Virus record (IMG/VR): IMGVR_UViG_3300006350_000018
Location: 1 to 25,559 of that record
Reading direction: 5' to 3' (one strand)
DNA: 25,559 nt
Origin: a virus
The position numbers and the translations under genes were made by a program. The first letter of the stretch is position 1, and each line of letters starts with the position of its first letter. Shown here one piece after another: positions 12,160 to 19,094 of this stretch. The notes under the pieces were generated by a model that had not been told where the DNA came from, did not search any database, and was given only the letters and a program-made list of their open reading frames with translations.

Positions 12160-12206
12160 ATGTTTAAAAAAGCAGTAGACTAACTCTGTCAAGGGTTAAA
12201 GGGGGT

Positions 12207-12617
12207 CTAGCTTCTTTTATATAATTTTTCTAGAGTCTCTTTAGTTTTATTCACGGAACCTAAACGACCCATATCTCGTGTAAACTGCTGAGGATTAGCA
12301 GCTTGTTTAAATTGATTTAATTCAATCTGTTGTCTCTGTACAGAAATGTTATAAAAATTTTTTATATTATTGTCTTCAACTTCAGTCATTGTAATAATAT
12401 GTTTTTTAGGAAGAACAAATGTATGATCAAAAGTAGAAGTAATCCACTCAGTTAAAGAAAAACCTCCGATCTTAATATTTTTGTTAGAAACATCTATCTT
12501 ATTAACTTCCATAGGACTATCAAGTACTAGACTATCATCGTCAGGCATGTAAGAAACTTTTGATATAAGTTCCTCTCCAGTAGTAAGTTTAATTGTAGCG
12601 ATAAAATCTTCTTCCAT
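12207..12617 (-). CDS. Sm-like (LSm/Hfq-type) conserved cyanophage protein
   Basis: Encodes 136 residues. The first 85 follow the Sm-fold pattern: IKLTTGEELISKVSYMPDDD resembles the Sm1 motif (strand, then xGxxxxGx and an acidic turn) followed by LVLDSPMEV, and VLPKKHIITMTEV resembles Sm2. A helical, Gln-rich C-terminal region follows (RQQIELNQFKQAANPQQF). Sm-like proteins form rings that bind RNA, and a phage version could act in RNA handling or translational control. The start overlaps the uvsW stop as TAATG and gp55 lies downstream after a promoter region. The assignment is from motif reading only. Confidence 0.6.
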   Translation of the reverse strand: MEEDFIATIKLTTGEELISKVSYMPDDDSLVLDSPMEVNKIDVSNKNIKIGGFSLTEWITSTFDHTFVLPKKHIITMTEVEDNNIKNFYNISVQRQQIELNQFKQAANPQQFTRDMGRLGSVNKTKETLEKLYKRS

Positions 12618-14080
12618 TAACTTGCTTTTAAATTTATCTTAATGACTTCATATTTAAAATTCTCTTCGTTGTATATAGTTACCCTTTCGTTGAGATGTTT
12701 TATAGTATAATTTTGACCTCCGATGTCATCAGCAATATCATATAGTGTTGCTATACTCTTTCCTTCTCCCTTACGTAATACTCTGCCAATTGATTGTAGG
12801 TTTCGGATACGGGATTTGGAGGGCGACGCAAAGATGATGTTATGAAGACGCTTAATGTTAATTCCAGTTGAGAATGTGCCGTAACTGGCAACAATGACTG
12901 CATTGTCTTCCTCCTCTGTAATAAGACGAACTTCTTCACGGTCTACAACTTCAGTACCACCATGAACAAAGAAAACTTTTCTATCTTCTTTGACATTACT
13001 ATTTATTAGATCGTATAAAGGTTCTCCATGCTTTTCAACGTAGTTAAATAGTACTAGGGTGTTACCTTCTAGGTCTTTAACCAAATTTTTAATAAGGTTA
13101 TTACGACCACGATGCTCAACTAAGTAATCTATCTCATCATGATATGTTTCAAAATGTTGAGAAGAGTGTTTACACAGCAGTATTTTAATCCTAAATTTAG
13201 ATAGGTAACCTGACTTGATAAGATCATCTGTCTTAGTTACTTGATCGCAAGATCCAAACAGACCTTCTAATACCCACTTATGAGTCTTAGATCCGTCTAG
13301 TGTACCAGTAAATCCAAATCTATACTTAGCATTATGCAACTTAGTCATGATGCCTGTGAGTGATTTACTCTTAAATAGATGTGCTTCATCACCAATTACA
13401 CAATCTATGTCATCAAAATACCTTTTAGGAAACTTGTAAATAGATTGCCAAGTAGATATAATAATATCTTTATCCGTATTTTTATCCTTACCACCATAAA
13501 TCTTATGAACAAAGTCGTCAGCATTCCACCCGTAAGAAATAAAATCATTGACCATCTGCTCAACGAGGGATGTAGTTGGGACGACTATAAGTATCTTCTT
13601 TGCGGTGGCAGCATAGTATCTGACTATGGAGTAGATCATAAGAGACTTCCCAGATCCCGTAGGAGAAAGTAACAACTTACGATTATTTTTTATAGCCTCG
13701 TAGACTGCCTTGTATTGGTAAGTACGAGGTTTTATATTACAAACCTTATCCATAAAGGTTTTAACACCTGCTGGTGATACAAACTTATTCTCTTCATTTA
13801 TATCACCATACCATTCACTACTCTCATACTCTATCTGGTATTGTTTCTCATGTGCCCATGTATGAAGATGCTCTGTTAGACCATGATACAATGCACCAGT
13901 AGCGGGTGAATATAATTGTATAGTACCATCCCAATGTCTATACCTAGGATTCTTTTTTAAATATTTTGCTTCGGGAACTTCAAACGTAAAGTAATCTGCT
14001 AGTTCTCTATGAACATATTCTTCTGGAGAATGAACAGTAACGTATACTTCATTCTTCTTTTTGACTAGGAGGTGTGTCAT
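12617..14080 (-). CDS. uvsW: UvsW DNA/RNA helicase
   Basis: UvsW is the superfamily 2 helicase that unwinds R-loops and branched DNA and shifts T4-like replication from origin-dependent to recombination-dependent. ATG 14080 overlaps the uvsY stop as TAATG; a GTG at 14107 would add nine residues and a longer overlap. In the 487-residue protein an N-terminal domain (about 1-110) precedes Walker A SPTGSGKS (139-146), DEAH (231-234), FTGT (257-260) and motif VI QSIGRVLRKGEG. T4 UvsW has 503 residues. All ATPase residues are intact. Confidence 0.95.
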   Translation of the reverse strand: MTHLLVKKKNEVYVTVHSPEEYVHRELADYFTFEVPEAKYLKKNPRYRHWDGTIQLYSPATGALYHGLTEHLHTWAHEKQYQIEYESSEWYGDINEENKFVSPAGVKTFMDKVCNIKPRTYQYKAVYEAIKNNRKLLLSPTGSGKSLMIYSIVRYYAATAKKILIVVPTTSLVEQMVNDFISYGWNADDFVHKIYGGKDKNTDKDIIISTWQSIYKFPKRYFDDIDCVIGDEAHLFKSKSLTGIMTKLHNAKYRFGFTGTLDGSKTHKWVLEGLFGSCDQVTKTDDLIKSGYLSKFRIKILLCKHSSQHFETYHDEIDYLVEHRGRNNLIKNLVKDLEGNTLVLFNYVEKHGEPLYDLINSNVKEDRKVFFVHGGTEVVDREEVRLITEEEDNAVIVASYGTFSTGINIKRLHNIIFASPSKSRIRNLQSIGRVLRKGEGKSIATLYDIADDIGGQNYTIKHLNERVTIYNEENFKYEVIKINLKAS

Positions 14081-14553
14081 TACTGTCCATTGATAAATTT
14101 CTCCCACTCAATAGCACTCTTGACTTGGAATCCTCTGTTTGATATTTGTTTCATTACCTGATCTAACCAGTAAAGCATTTGATCTAGGTATTTAATTTTC
14201 GCTTCTAGATTAATGATTTCATCATCAGACTCTAGATATACTTTCATCTTTTCAGATGTTTTAATACTATTGCCAAAAGGTTTTTCGGCATATACTCTTG
14301 CGTCAGCTTCTCCTCCATAGTACTCACGCTTTTCTTTTACAAGTTTGCGAACTTCAAATTCAAGTGAGGTTTTAATCTGAGATATATCGGTATAGTGGTT
14401 TAAGTATTTATTATGGCAGAAAGGAATGTCTAATGCGATCTGTCCTAGATCAGCACTATATTGTTTATTCTTAAATTGAAAATCTACGTGACTATCTTCT
14501 GTCCAATCTTCTCTCAGTTTTTCAAATTTATTACGAAGGGTTTCAAAATTCAT
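14080..14553 (-). CDS. uvsY: UvsY recombination mediator
   Basis: UvsY loads UvsX recombinase on gp32-covered single-stranded DNA. The 157-residue protein ends with RGFQVKSAIEWEKFINGQ, the characteristic C-terminal signature of T4 UvsY, preceded by a long helix (LEAKIKYLDQMLYWLDQVMK) suited to hexamer formation. T4 UvsY has 137 residues. Its start overlaps the gp3 stop as ATGA and its stop overlaps uvsW, preserving the uvsY-uvsW neighbourhood of T4. Confidence 0.92.
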   Translation of the reverse strand: MNFETLRNKFEKLREDWTEDSHVDFQFKNKQYSADLGQIALDIPFCHNKYLNHYTDISQIKTSLEFEVRKLVKEKREYYGGEADARVYAEKPFGNSIKTSEKMKVYLESDDEIINLEAKIKYLDQMLYWLDQVMKQISNRGFQVKSAIEWEKFINGQ

Positions 14554-15071
14554 GCAAATGGTCTCATTCTTTCATCAAGTATATCGTACCTTTCATACTT
14601 AAACGTAACGTCAGCAAGTAAGTAGTCTACATCTCCTACTGTAGCATCAAATGGTACTCCTGACAAGCTTATTGGAAATAAATTTACAAATTCTACTACG
14701 TGATTTACATTGGAATGAGAGGTAAGAATAAATAACCTACCATTAGAATATAAATCTGGAGTGCCTTCAGCAGTTCTGGAATCAGCAAGTCCATAAGTTC
14801 TGATCCAATTATGAATAGAGTAATAATTTTTTAACTCTTCGTCTATCATAAAACGAACAGATAGATCACCAAAAGATACTCCACCACTAGCAGCAATAGG
14901 CACACCTCTGAAAGGTGTTTGTACCTCAGCAAATGGCATGGATATATCTGGTATGGAAGCAGACTGACAAAAGAAATCTACACCATGAAATAACTGTAGA
15001 TCTAATTTAAAACCTACAGGTATCAAAAAATTTCTATTTTTAGGTTGCTCGTTATACCATTCAGCAGCCAT
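14550..15071 (-). CDS. gp3: Tail completion and sheath stabiliser protein gp3
   Basis: Called gp3, which caps the head-proximal end of the tail tube and stabilises the sheath, from length (173 residues; T4 gp3 has 176) and position between gp23 and uvsY, as in other cyanomyoviruses. It has a tail-tube type core: CQSASIPDI, TPFRGVPIA, then SFGDLSVRFMID and an IHNWI helix. The tube protein gp19 here has CKSAALPGS, VPFRG, FDTWTATFFAD and LFEDWA in the same order. This fits the known relation of tail terminators and tube proteins. A late promoter lies 20 bases before the start. Confidence 0.78.
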   Translation of the reverse strand: MAAEWYNEQPKNRNFLIPVGFKLDLQLFHGVDFFCQSASIPDISMPFAEVQTPFRGVPIAASGGVSFGDLSVRFMIDEELKNYYSIHNWIRTYGLADSRTAEGTPDLYSNGRLFILTSHSNVNHVVEFVNLFPISLSGVPFDATVGDVDYLLADVTFKYERYDILDERMRPFA

Positions 15072-15090
15072 GATTACTTCCTAGTTACTA

Positions 15091-15273
15091 TTATTTAGTG
15101 TACCACCAGTAAGGACCTTCGCCAGGACCTCCTGTATAATCATCGTCATCATCATCCCACGTAATATTAATGTTTGGTGGTCTTCTTTTCTTCCAAGTCT
15201 TTACTGTAATAATTGTAGCAACTGTTGCAGCAGATACTATGGGTGAAGCAAAGAGTAGTATCTTTTGTAACAT
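15091..15273 (-). CDS. 60-residue membrane protein with WD(6) tail
   Basis: The start is ATG 15273 because it overlaps the upstream stop as TGATG and has GGAG close before it; a TTG at 15282 is also in frame. One hydrophobic segment (about 3-24), a basic KTWKKRRPP, then INITW followed by six aspartates and a Gly/Tyr/Trp-rich end (GPYWWYTK). The Trp-Asp run recalls the tail of the 58-residue protein at 2206-2382. It is unrecognised and lies within the head/tail gene region, so it may be a minor virion or membrane assembly protein. Confidence 0.7.
   Translation of the reverse strand: MLQKILLFASPIVSAATVATIITVKTWKKRRPPNINITWDDDDDDYTGGPGEGPYWWYTK
15092..15098 (-). promoter_or_regulatory. Late promoter CTAAATA of gp3
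   Basis: The minus-strand CTAAATAAT core overlaps the end of the 60-residue gene and lies 20 bases before the gp3 ATG at 15071. A second copy (15308-15314) lies 34 bases before the 60-residue gene. Confidence 0.65.
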
Positions 15274-15437
15274 CAGCTCCAATATTCGTCTAATATGTCC
15301 AGTACATTATTTAGTATCATCTGTGCAGCTGCCCTTTCGTTTTCATCCCAATGTGGATACCATTGATGTTTATGTAATCCGTCTTTCATACGCATTATCT
15401 TCGCAGTCATTTGCACTTTATCTAATCTACCATTCAT
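15273..15437 (-). CDS. 54-residue conserved-looking helical protein
   Basis: ATG at 15437 to TGA at 15273, found by hand translation of the region after the gp23 terminator. The protein begins MNGRLDKVQMTAKIMRMKDG, then has HKHQWYPHWDENERAAAQMI and a Leu/Ile-rich helix ending DEYWS. It is soluble and mostly helical. Its stop overlaps the next start as TGATG. A TATAAT-like sequence at 15463-15458 could be a weak -10 for this gene. Function unknown. Confidence 0.7.
   Translation of the reverse strand: MNGRLDKVQMTAKIMRMKDGLHKHQWYPHWDENERAAAQMILNNVLDILDEYWS
15308..15314 (-). promoter_or_regulatory. Possible late promoter CTAAATA of the 60-residue gene
   Basis: Minus-strand CTAAATAAT lies inside the 54-residue gene, 34 bases before the ATG at 15273. 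The spacing is like the other late promoters here, but it is within coding sequence. Confidence 0.45.
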
Positions 15438-15474
15438 ACCATACTAGAGTTTGTATTATTATATCATACCCAAT

Positions 15475-15503
15475 AAAAAAAGGGAACCCGTAGGTTCCCT
15501 TTT
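15475..15503 (-). terminator. Strong intrinsic terminator after gp23
   Basis: AAAAGGGAACC (15478-15488) pairs perfectly with GGTTCCCTTTT (15493-15503) around a CGTA loop. On the minus strand the stem is followed by a run of T, the classic rho-independent form, 20 bases after the gp23 stop. The A/T symmetry may let it act on the plus strand as well. It limits read-through from the very highly expressed capsid gene. Confidence 0.92.
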
Positions 15504-15523
15504 GATAACATATGTAGTCTGTA

Positions 15524-16966
15524 TTACATAAGGTTCGCAACACGAACACGTCTGTAGTACTGGTTAAGACCTGCACCGAGTGCTTCAGCATCAGGTGTAC
15601 CGTTCGCTTTAACAACGAATGGGTTAGCAACCATACCATAACGTGTCTTAAATCCAATTTTTGGCTGGAATGTGTCAGGACCAATTGATCTGACCATTTG
15701 TAGGGGAACGTAAGGACAATAGAAGAGTCCAGCGTCATAAGGTGATGTACCTTTGTATCCTACAACGTAGTAGTGAGTGTCACTTACGTTAGCAGAGAAA
15801 GGATCAACAAATACCTTAATACGTCCGTTGATTGTTCCAACAAGTAGATTACCTGTGTCATCAACTTCACCGATGGAAGGACCACCAGCACCAGTTAAAC
15901 CAGAAGAGTAGTCTAGAGTACCAGACATAGCAAGAGCACTAGCAACATCAGCAGATGTGATGATGAAGTTACCCTTTCCTCTACGAGTTTGCTGTGCGAT
16001 TGCGTTAGCATCTCTTTCGATTTGGAACATAAGTCCTTTGAATTTCTCAACTGACCATCTTCCATTACTGTCTACGTCAAGGTCAAACACACCAGCGTTA
16101 GCAACGTTGTTTTGTGCACCTGATTTTGCAATTGTGTAAACAGTTCTAACAACCTCACGGTTGATTTCTGCAAGGATCTCACTAGAAAGTAAGTTAGCAA
16201 GTTCCTGTTCTGCATCAAGACCGTGAATTGCTTTTAAGTCTTGTGCTAGTTCTAGAGTGTACTCTGCCTTTAGTGCTCTTGTCTTAGCAGTAACAGCAGT
16301 CTTCTCTATACTGAAACTCATCTCGTTAAAGAGAGTAGATCCAGAACCTAGAACTTCAGCATCTTCTCTAGCTATTTTAGCGGTACCTTTCTCGTAGTTA
16401 CCACTTGTAGTACCACCACCAGATGTATCGTTAAGTAAACCTGGGTTAGCGTCTGTTGTACCACCGTCTCCAAGAGGATTTACGTCGTCACTTCCAAGAG
16501 GAGTGTTGTCGTATGCACCAGGACCTGCAGTAGAAGCAGAGAAGTTTACATCAGGTTCGTTGTAAAGTGCTTCCTTACCTGCACGAAGTGCTGAATCTTT
16601 ATCTTGATATTGTGATTTCATCGCAAAGATTAGTCCTGTAGGACCGCTCATTGGTTGAACACCACAGATGTCGTATGCTACCAAGTTTGGCATAGCACGA
16701 CGGATGAGGTTAATCATCACTGGATCGAAACCAGCTAGACCACCTGTTTTAGTTGTAAGTCCAGAACCTGAGAGACCGTCTGCACCAATGGCACCAACTG
16801 TGTTGGATGCTTCATTGATCATACCACGCTCTTCTCTAAGTTGAGACTCTGTATTTTCTAACAAAACAGCGGTAACTGCCTTTCTATAATTGTCTTTGAT
16901 GGCACCTGCGCCTTCATGACTTAGAACAGGGTTCCACTTTTCTGTTAGAGCTTTTGAGTTAAACAT
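15524..16966 (-). CDS. gp23: Major capsid protein gp23
   Basis: Main head shell protein, made as a precursor and cut by gp21. The 480-residue sequence has the cyanophage gp23 layout: an N-terminal region ending INEASNTVGAIG, where cleavage after INE would fit the gp21 consensus, then DPVMINLIRRAMPNLVAYDI, GPTGLIFAMKSQY, a variable Gly/Thr-rich loop (about 145-195) and the C-terminal YGMVANPFV. The ribosome site is AAGAG. No clear CTAAATA precedes it, only an AATAAAATA-like stretch in the 36-base gap, so it may be transcribed with gp22. A strong terminator follows. Confidence 0.96.
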   Translation of the reverse strand: MFNSKALTEKWNPVLSHEGAGAIKDNYRKAVTAVLLENTESQLREERGMINEASNTVGAIGADGLSGSGLTTKTGGLAGFDPVMINLIRRAMPNLVAYDICGVQPMSGPTGLIFAMKSQYQDKDSALRAGKEALYNEPDVNFSASTAGPGAYDNTPLGSDDVNPLGDGGTTDANPGLLNDTSGGGTTSGNYEKGTAKIAREDAEVLGSGSTLFNEMSFSIEKTAVTAKTRALKAEYTLELAQDLKAIHGLDAEQELANLLSSEILAEINREVVRTVYTIAKSGAQNNVANAGVFDLDVDSNGRWSVEKFKGLMFQIERDANAIAQQTRRGKGNFIITSADVASALAMSGTLDYSSGLTGAGGPSIGEVDDTGNLLVGTINGRIKVFVDPFSANVSDTHYYVVGYKGTSPYDAGLFYCPYVPLQMVRSIGPDTFQPKIGFKTRYGMVANPFVVKANGTPDAEALGAGLNQYYRRVRVANLM

Positions 16967-17002
16967 TTGCTCTTATGAGAAAAATTAGGGGATATTTTAT
17001 TA

Positions 17003-18178
17003 TCAGGAATTCCAGCGATTTAGCGCATCAAGGTACTGTGCCATTGCTGGAGTTACCTCATCTGATGCTCCTTCTACTGGAGTTTCATCTGCAACCTCAC
17101 TTTGAGGTGCGGCTGTTTCTTTGAAATATGCTTCCTTGATGGTAGTAACCTTCTTGGAGAATGATTCTTCAGAAACGAACTCTAGACCCTCAGCGAGTGC
17201 TGCGAGTTTTTCTTTTTGAGTATCTGCCAATCCTTCTGAAACATTGTTCAGAATATTTTTTCTTGCAGTCTCATTAAGATTATTTTGTAATTTCACATTT
17301 GCTTTGACCTGTTCGTCAAGGCGTGCTTCCATTTCACGAATAGATTCAGCCATACCTTCTACCACGTCAACTTTCTCGTCGGGGATAGAGATATAGTGCT
17401 CTTCAAAGAGACCTTTAAGACCTGCAATGAAGTCTTCAGTAATCTCATTTCTTATTCCACGGTCAATAGCAACTTGATTTTGCTCTACCCATTGACCAAT
17501 GGCGTAGTTAACTGTACCATTAACTTCCTCGGATAGTTCTGCCTTAGCAGCTTCTACTTGCTTATCCAATTCGTTGGCAAAGTGTTCTACAAGCTTGTCA
17601 TACTCTGAAGAAATTTTTGCTTTTACAGCAGATTCAAAAATGATCTTCGCTTTTTCAGCAAATTTCTCAGAGAGTTCTGTGCCCTCTACTAGGGCTTTGA
17701 TGTCATCGGAAACGTCAAGATCTTCAAACGAAGGTTTGATAGGATATGTAACTGAACCACCTACCTTAGTTCCGTATGCCACTTCAGCACCGACTGTAGG
17801 TTGTTTACCCATATCACCAGCATCACTAATGCTAGATGTTTGAGCAGATCCATCGCTTTGTGCTGCTTTATCTCCTACAGGAGCAGCTGCCTTAGCGCCA
17901 GGATTTTCCTCTCCATCTTCGTCGTGCTCATGCGGAGCAGTGGATGTTCCACCAAGATCAGTTACTGACTGACCTGCTGGAGCAGCATTAGTACCTACTG
18001 TAGGCATAGGATCTTTGCCGCTACCAGATGATGTCTGGGCGTCAGAGACCTGAGTGGGTTCACTACCAGTGCCAGGTATAACGTTTGCAGATACAGTTGG
18101 CATTGGGTCGCCAGCTTCTACAATCACCTTTTGCTCGGTAACGAGTTCCTCAAACTTTTCGTTTAGCTTGTCTGACAT
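17003..18178 (-). CDS. gp22: Prohead scaffold (core) protein gp22
   Basis: Internal scaffold around which gp23 assembles, later degraded by gp21. Identified from its place between gp21 and gp23 and its composition: an acidic, low-complexity N-terminal part (about 1-145, rich in Ala, Gly, Ser, Asp) and a helical coiled-coil part (about 150-340). The N-terminal part contains imperfect repeats with PMPTVSAN, PMPTVGTN and QPTVGAEV. The 391 residues exceed the 269 of T4 gp22, as is usual for cyanophage forms. The C-terminal end YLDALNRWNS resembles other cyanophage gp22. A TATAAATA late promoter and GAGG ribosome site precede it. Confidence 0.9.
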   Translation of the reverse strand: MSDKLNEKFEELVTEQKVIVEAGDPMPTVSANVIPGTGSEPTQVSDAQTSSGSGKDPMPTVGTNAAPAGQSVTDLGGTSTAPHEHDEDGEENPGAKAAAPVGDKAAQSDGSAQTSSISDAGDMGKQPTVGAEVAYGTKVGGSVTYPIKPSFEDLDVSDDIKALVEGTELSEKFAEKAKIIFESAVKAKISSEYDKLVEHFANELDKQVEAAKAELSEEVNGTVNYAIGQWVEQNQVAIDRGIRNEITEDFIAGLKGLFEEHYISIPDEKVDVVEGMAESIREMEARLDEQVKANVKLQNNLNETARKNILNNVSEGLADTQKEKLAALAEGLEFVSEESFSKKVTTIKEAYFKETAAPQSEVADETPVEGASDEVTPAMAQYLDALNRWNS

Positions 18179-18218
18179 CTGAGTTTTCCTCTTAATTTCC
18201 GTATAATTAATCTAAGTT

Positions 18219-18226
18219 TATTTATA
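18219..18226 (-). promoter_or_regulatory. Late promoter TATAAATA of gp22
   Basis: Minus-strand TATAAATAAA sits in the 50-base gap between gp21 and gp22, 40 bases before the ATG at 18178. It is identical to the T4 late consensus and the only TATAAATA in this capsid cluster. Confidence 0.75.
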
Positions 18227-18228
18227 AA

Positions 18229-18873
18229 TCAAAGTTTTCCGAGGAAATCCTCAAACACTTTGAGGGTCTTCTCTTCCAATTCCTGACGCGCTGAGGCATC
18301 CATGATTCCTTTATATTTAGCAACTTCAGTTTCCTTTAGTATACCATTACACCAAACCCATTCTTTTCCTTCCATGATGCCATTGACGAATGCATCTGGT
18401 GCGGAAGGATCTGCTACTATATCAGCAGCAGTGGTGAGCATGAAGTCATCTGCAACAACGTTACAGTCTTCACTTTTTTGAATGCTTCCCATACCACGAG
18501 AGGAAACACCCAACTGAACACCTTCGCCTAGTAAGTTCTTTGCGATGTTACCCATTGGTGTATCTAAGATCTGTGCTTTGCCAATAAAGTTATTACCTTC
18601 AGCGCGGAGATCTGTAATTCTATGAGACACTCTATCAAGGTTGATAGTAGGACCATCTGGATGACCGAGTTCACCTAGAGCACGTTTTGATTTTACGTAT
18701 TCTTCATTGTATCTCTTAACCTCACGGTCAAGAACACTAAAAGGATACATACGACCATTACGGTTCTTTAGTTCTGATTGTAAGAAAACACCTTCAATGT
18801 AGAGAAGTTTTTTTCCATTCTTCTCTTCAGTAATTAGTTTGACGTTTTCAATCGTTTCCGTTATCAGTTTCAT
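18229..18873 (-). CDS. gp21: Prohead core protease gp21
   Basis: Serine protease that matures the T4-type prohead by cutting gp23 and the core proteins. The 214-residue protein has the family pattern: NRNGRMYP (38-44), the catalytic-His segment ELGHPDG (His71), and the nucleophile segment LGVSSRGMG (Ser124/125). T4 gp21 has 212 residues. The start overlaps the upstream gp67/68-position gene by 26 bases. Head genes run gp23-gp22-gp21-core-gp20 on this strand, the standard T4 order. Confidence 0.95.
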   Translation of the reverse strand: MKLITETIENVKLITEEKNGKKLLYIEGVFLQSELKNRNGRMYPFSVLDREVKRYNEEYVKSKRALGELGHPDGPTINLDRVSHRITDLRAEGNNFIGKAQILDTPMGNIAKNLLGEGVQLGVSSRGMGSIQKSEDCNVVADDFMLTTAADIVADPSAPDAFVNGIMEGKEWVWCNGILKETEVAKYKGIMDASARQELEEKTLKVFEDFLGKL

Positions 18874-19075
18874 CGGTTACTTCCGTTTCTGTTTCTGTGG
18901 GTTCATCAAAATATGTATTCGCAACAGACTTTTTATAATCTGCCATAGCATCAGATGCTTTAGCAAATAACATGTCATGAATCGCATTGATTGCATCAGA
19001 GCGTTTGTTATCGGCAATTTTATTGACGATATTTACTTCTCCTTGAAATGGATCAGCTTCAGTATGTTCTGCCAT
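18848..19075 (-). CDS. Probable prohead core protein (gp67/gp68 position)
   Basis: A small acidic 75-residue protein between portal gp20 and protease gp21, where T4 has core proteins gp67 and gp68. It begins MAEHTEADPFQGEVNIVNKI, has a helical middle (AINAIHDMLFAKASDAMADY) and ends in a Thr/Glu/Asp-rich tail (TETETEVTDETD). Position and acidity support a core role; sequence similarity to T4 gp67 or gp68 is not obvious by eye. It has its own late promoter 20 bases upstream. Confidence 0.7.
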   Translation of the reverse strand: MAEHTEADPFQGEVNIVNKIADNKRSDAINAIHDMLFAKASDAMADYKKSVANTYFDEPTETETEVTDETDNGND

Positions 19076-19094
19076 AATATGAGTTCAGTATATT

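Noticed and set aside
12153-12181. Plus-strand promoter TTGACA-17-TAGACT
   Set aside because: The -10 is poor and it would transcribe antisense through the Sm-like gene and uvsW; kept only as part of the inverted repeat.
15427-15738. Minus-strand 103-codon frame across the terminator
   Set aside because: It lies in another frame over the gp23 3' end and reads through the terminator; a shadow of gp23.
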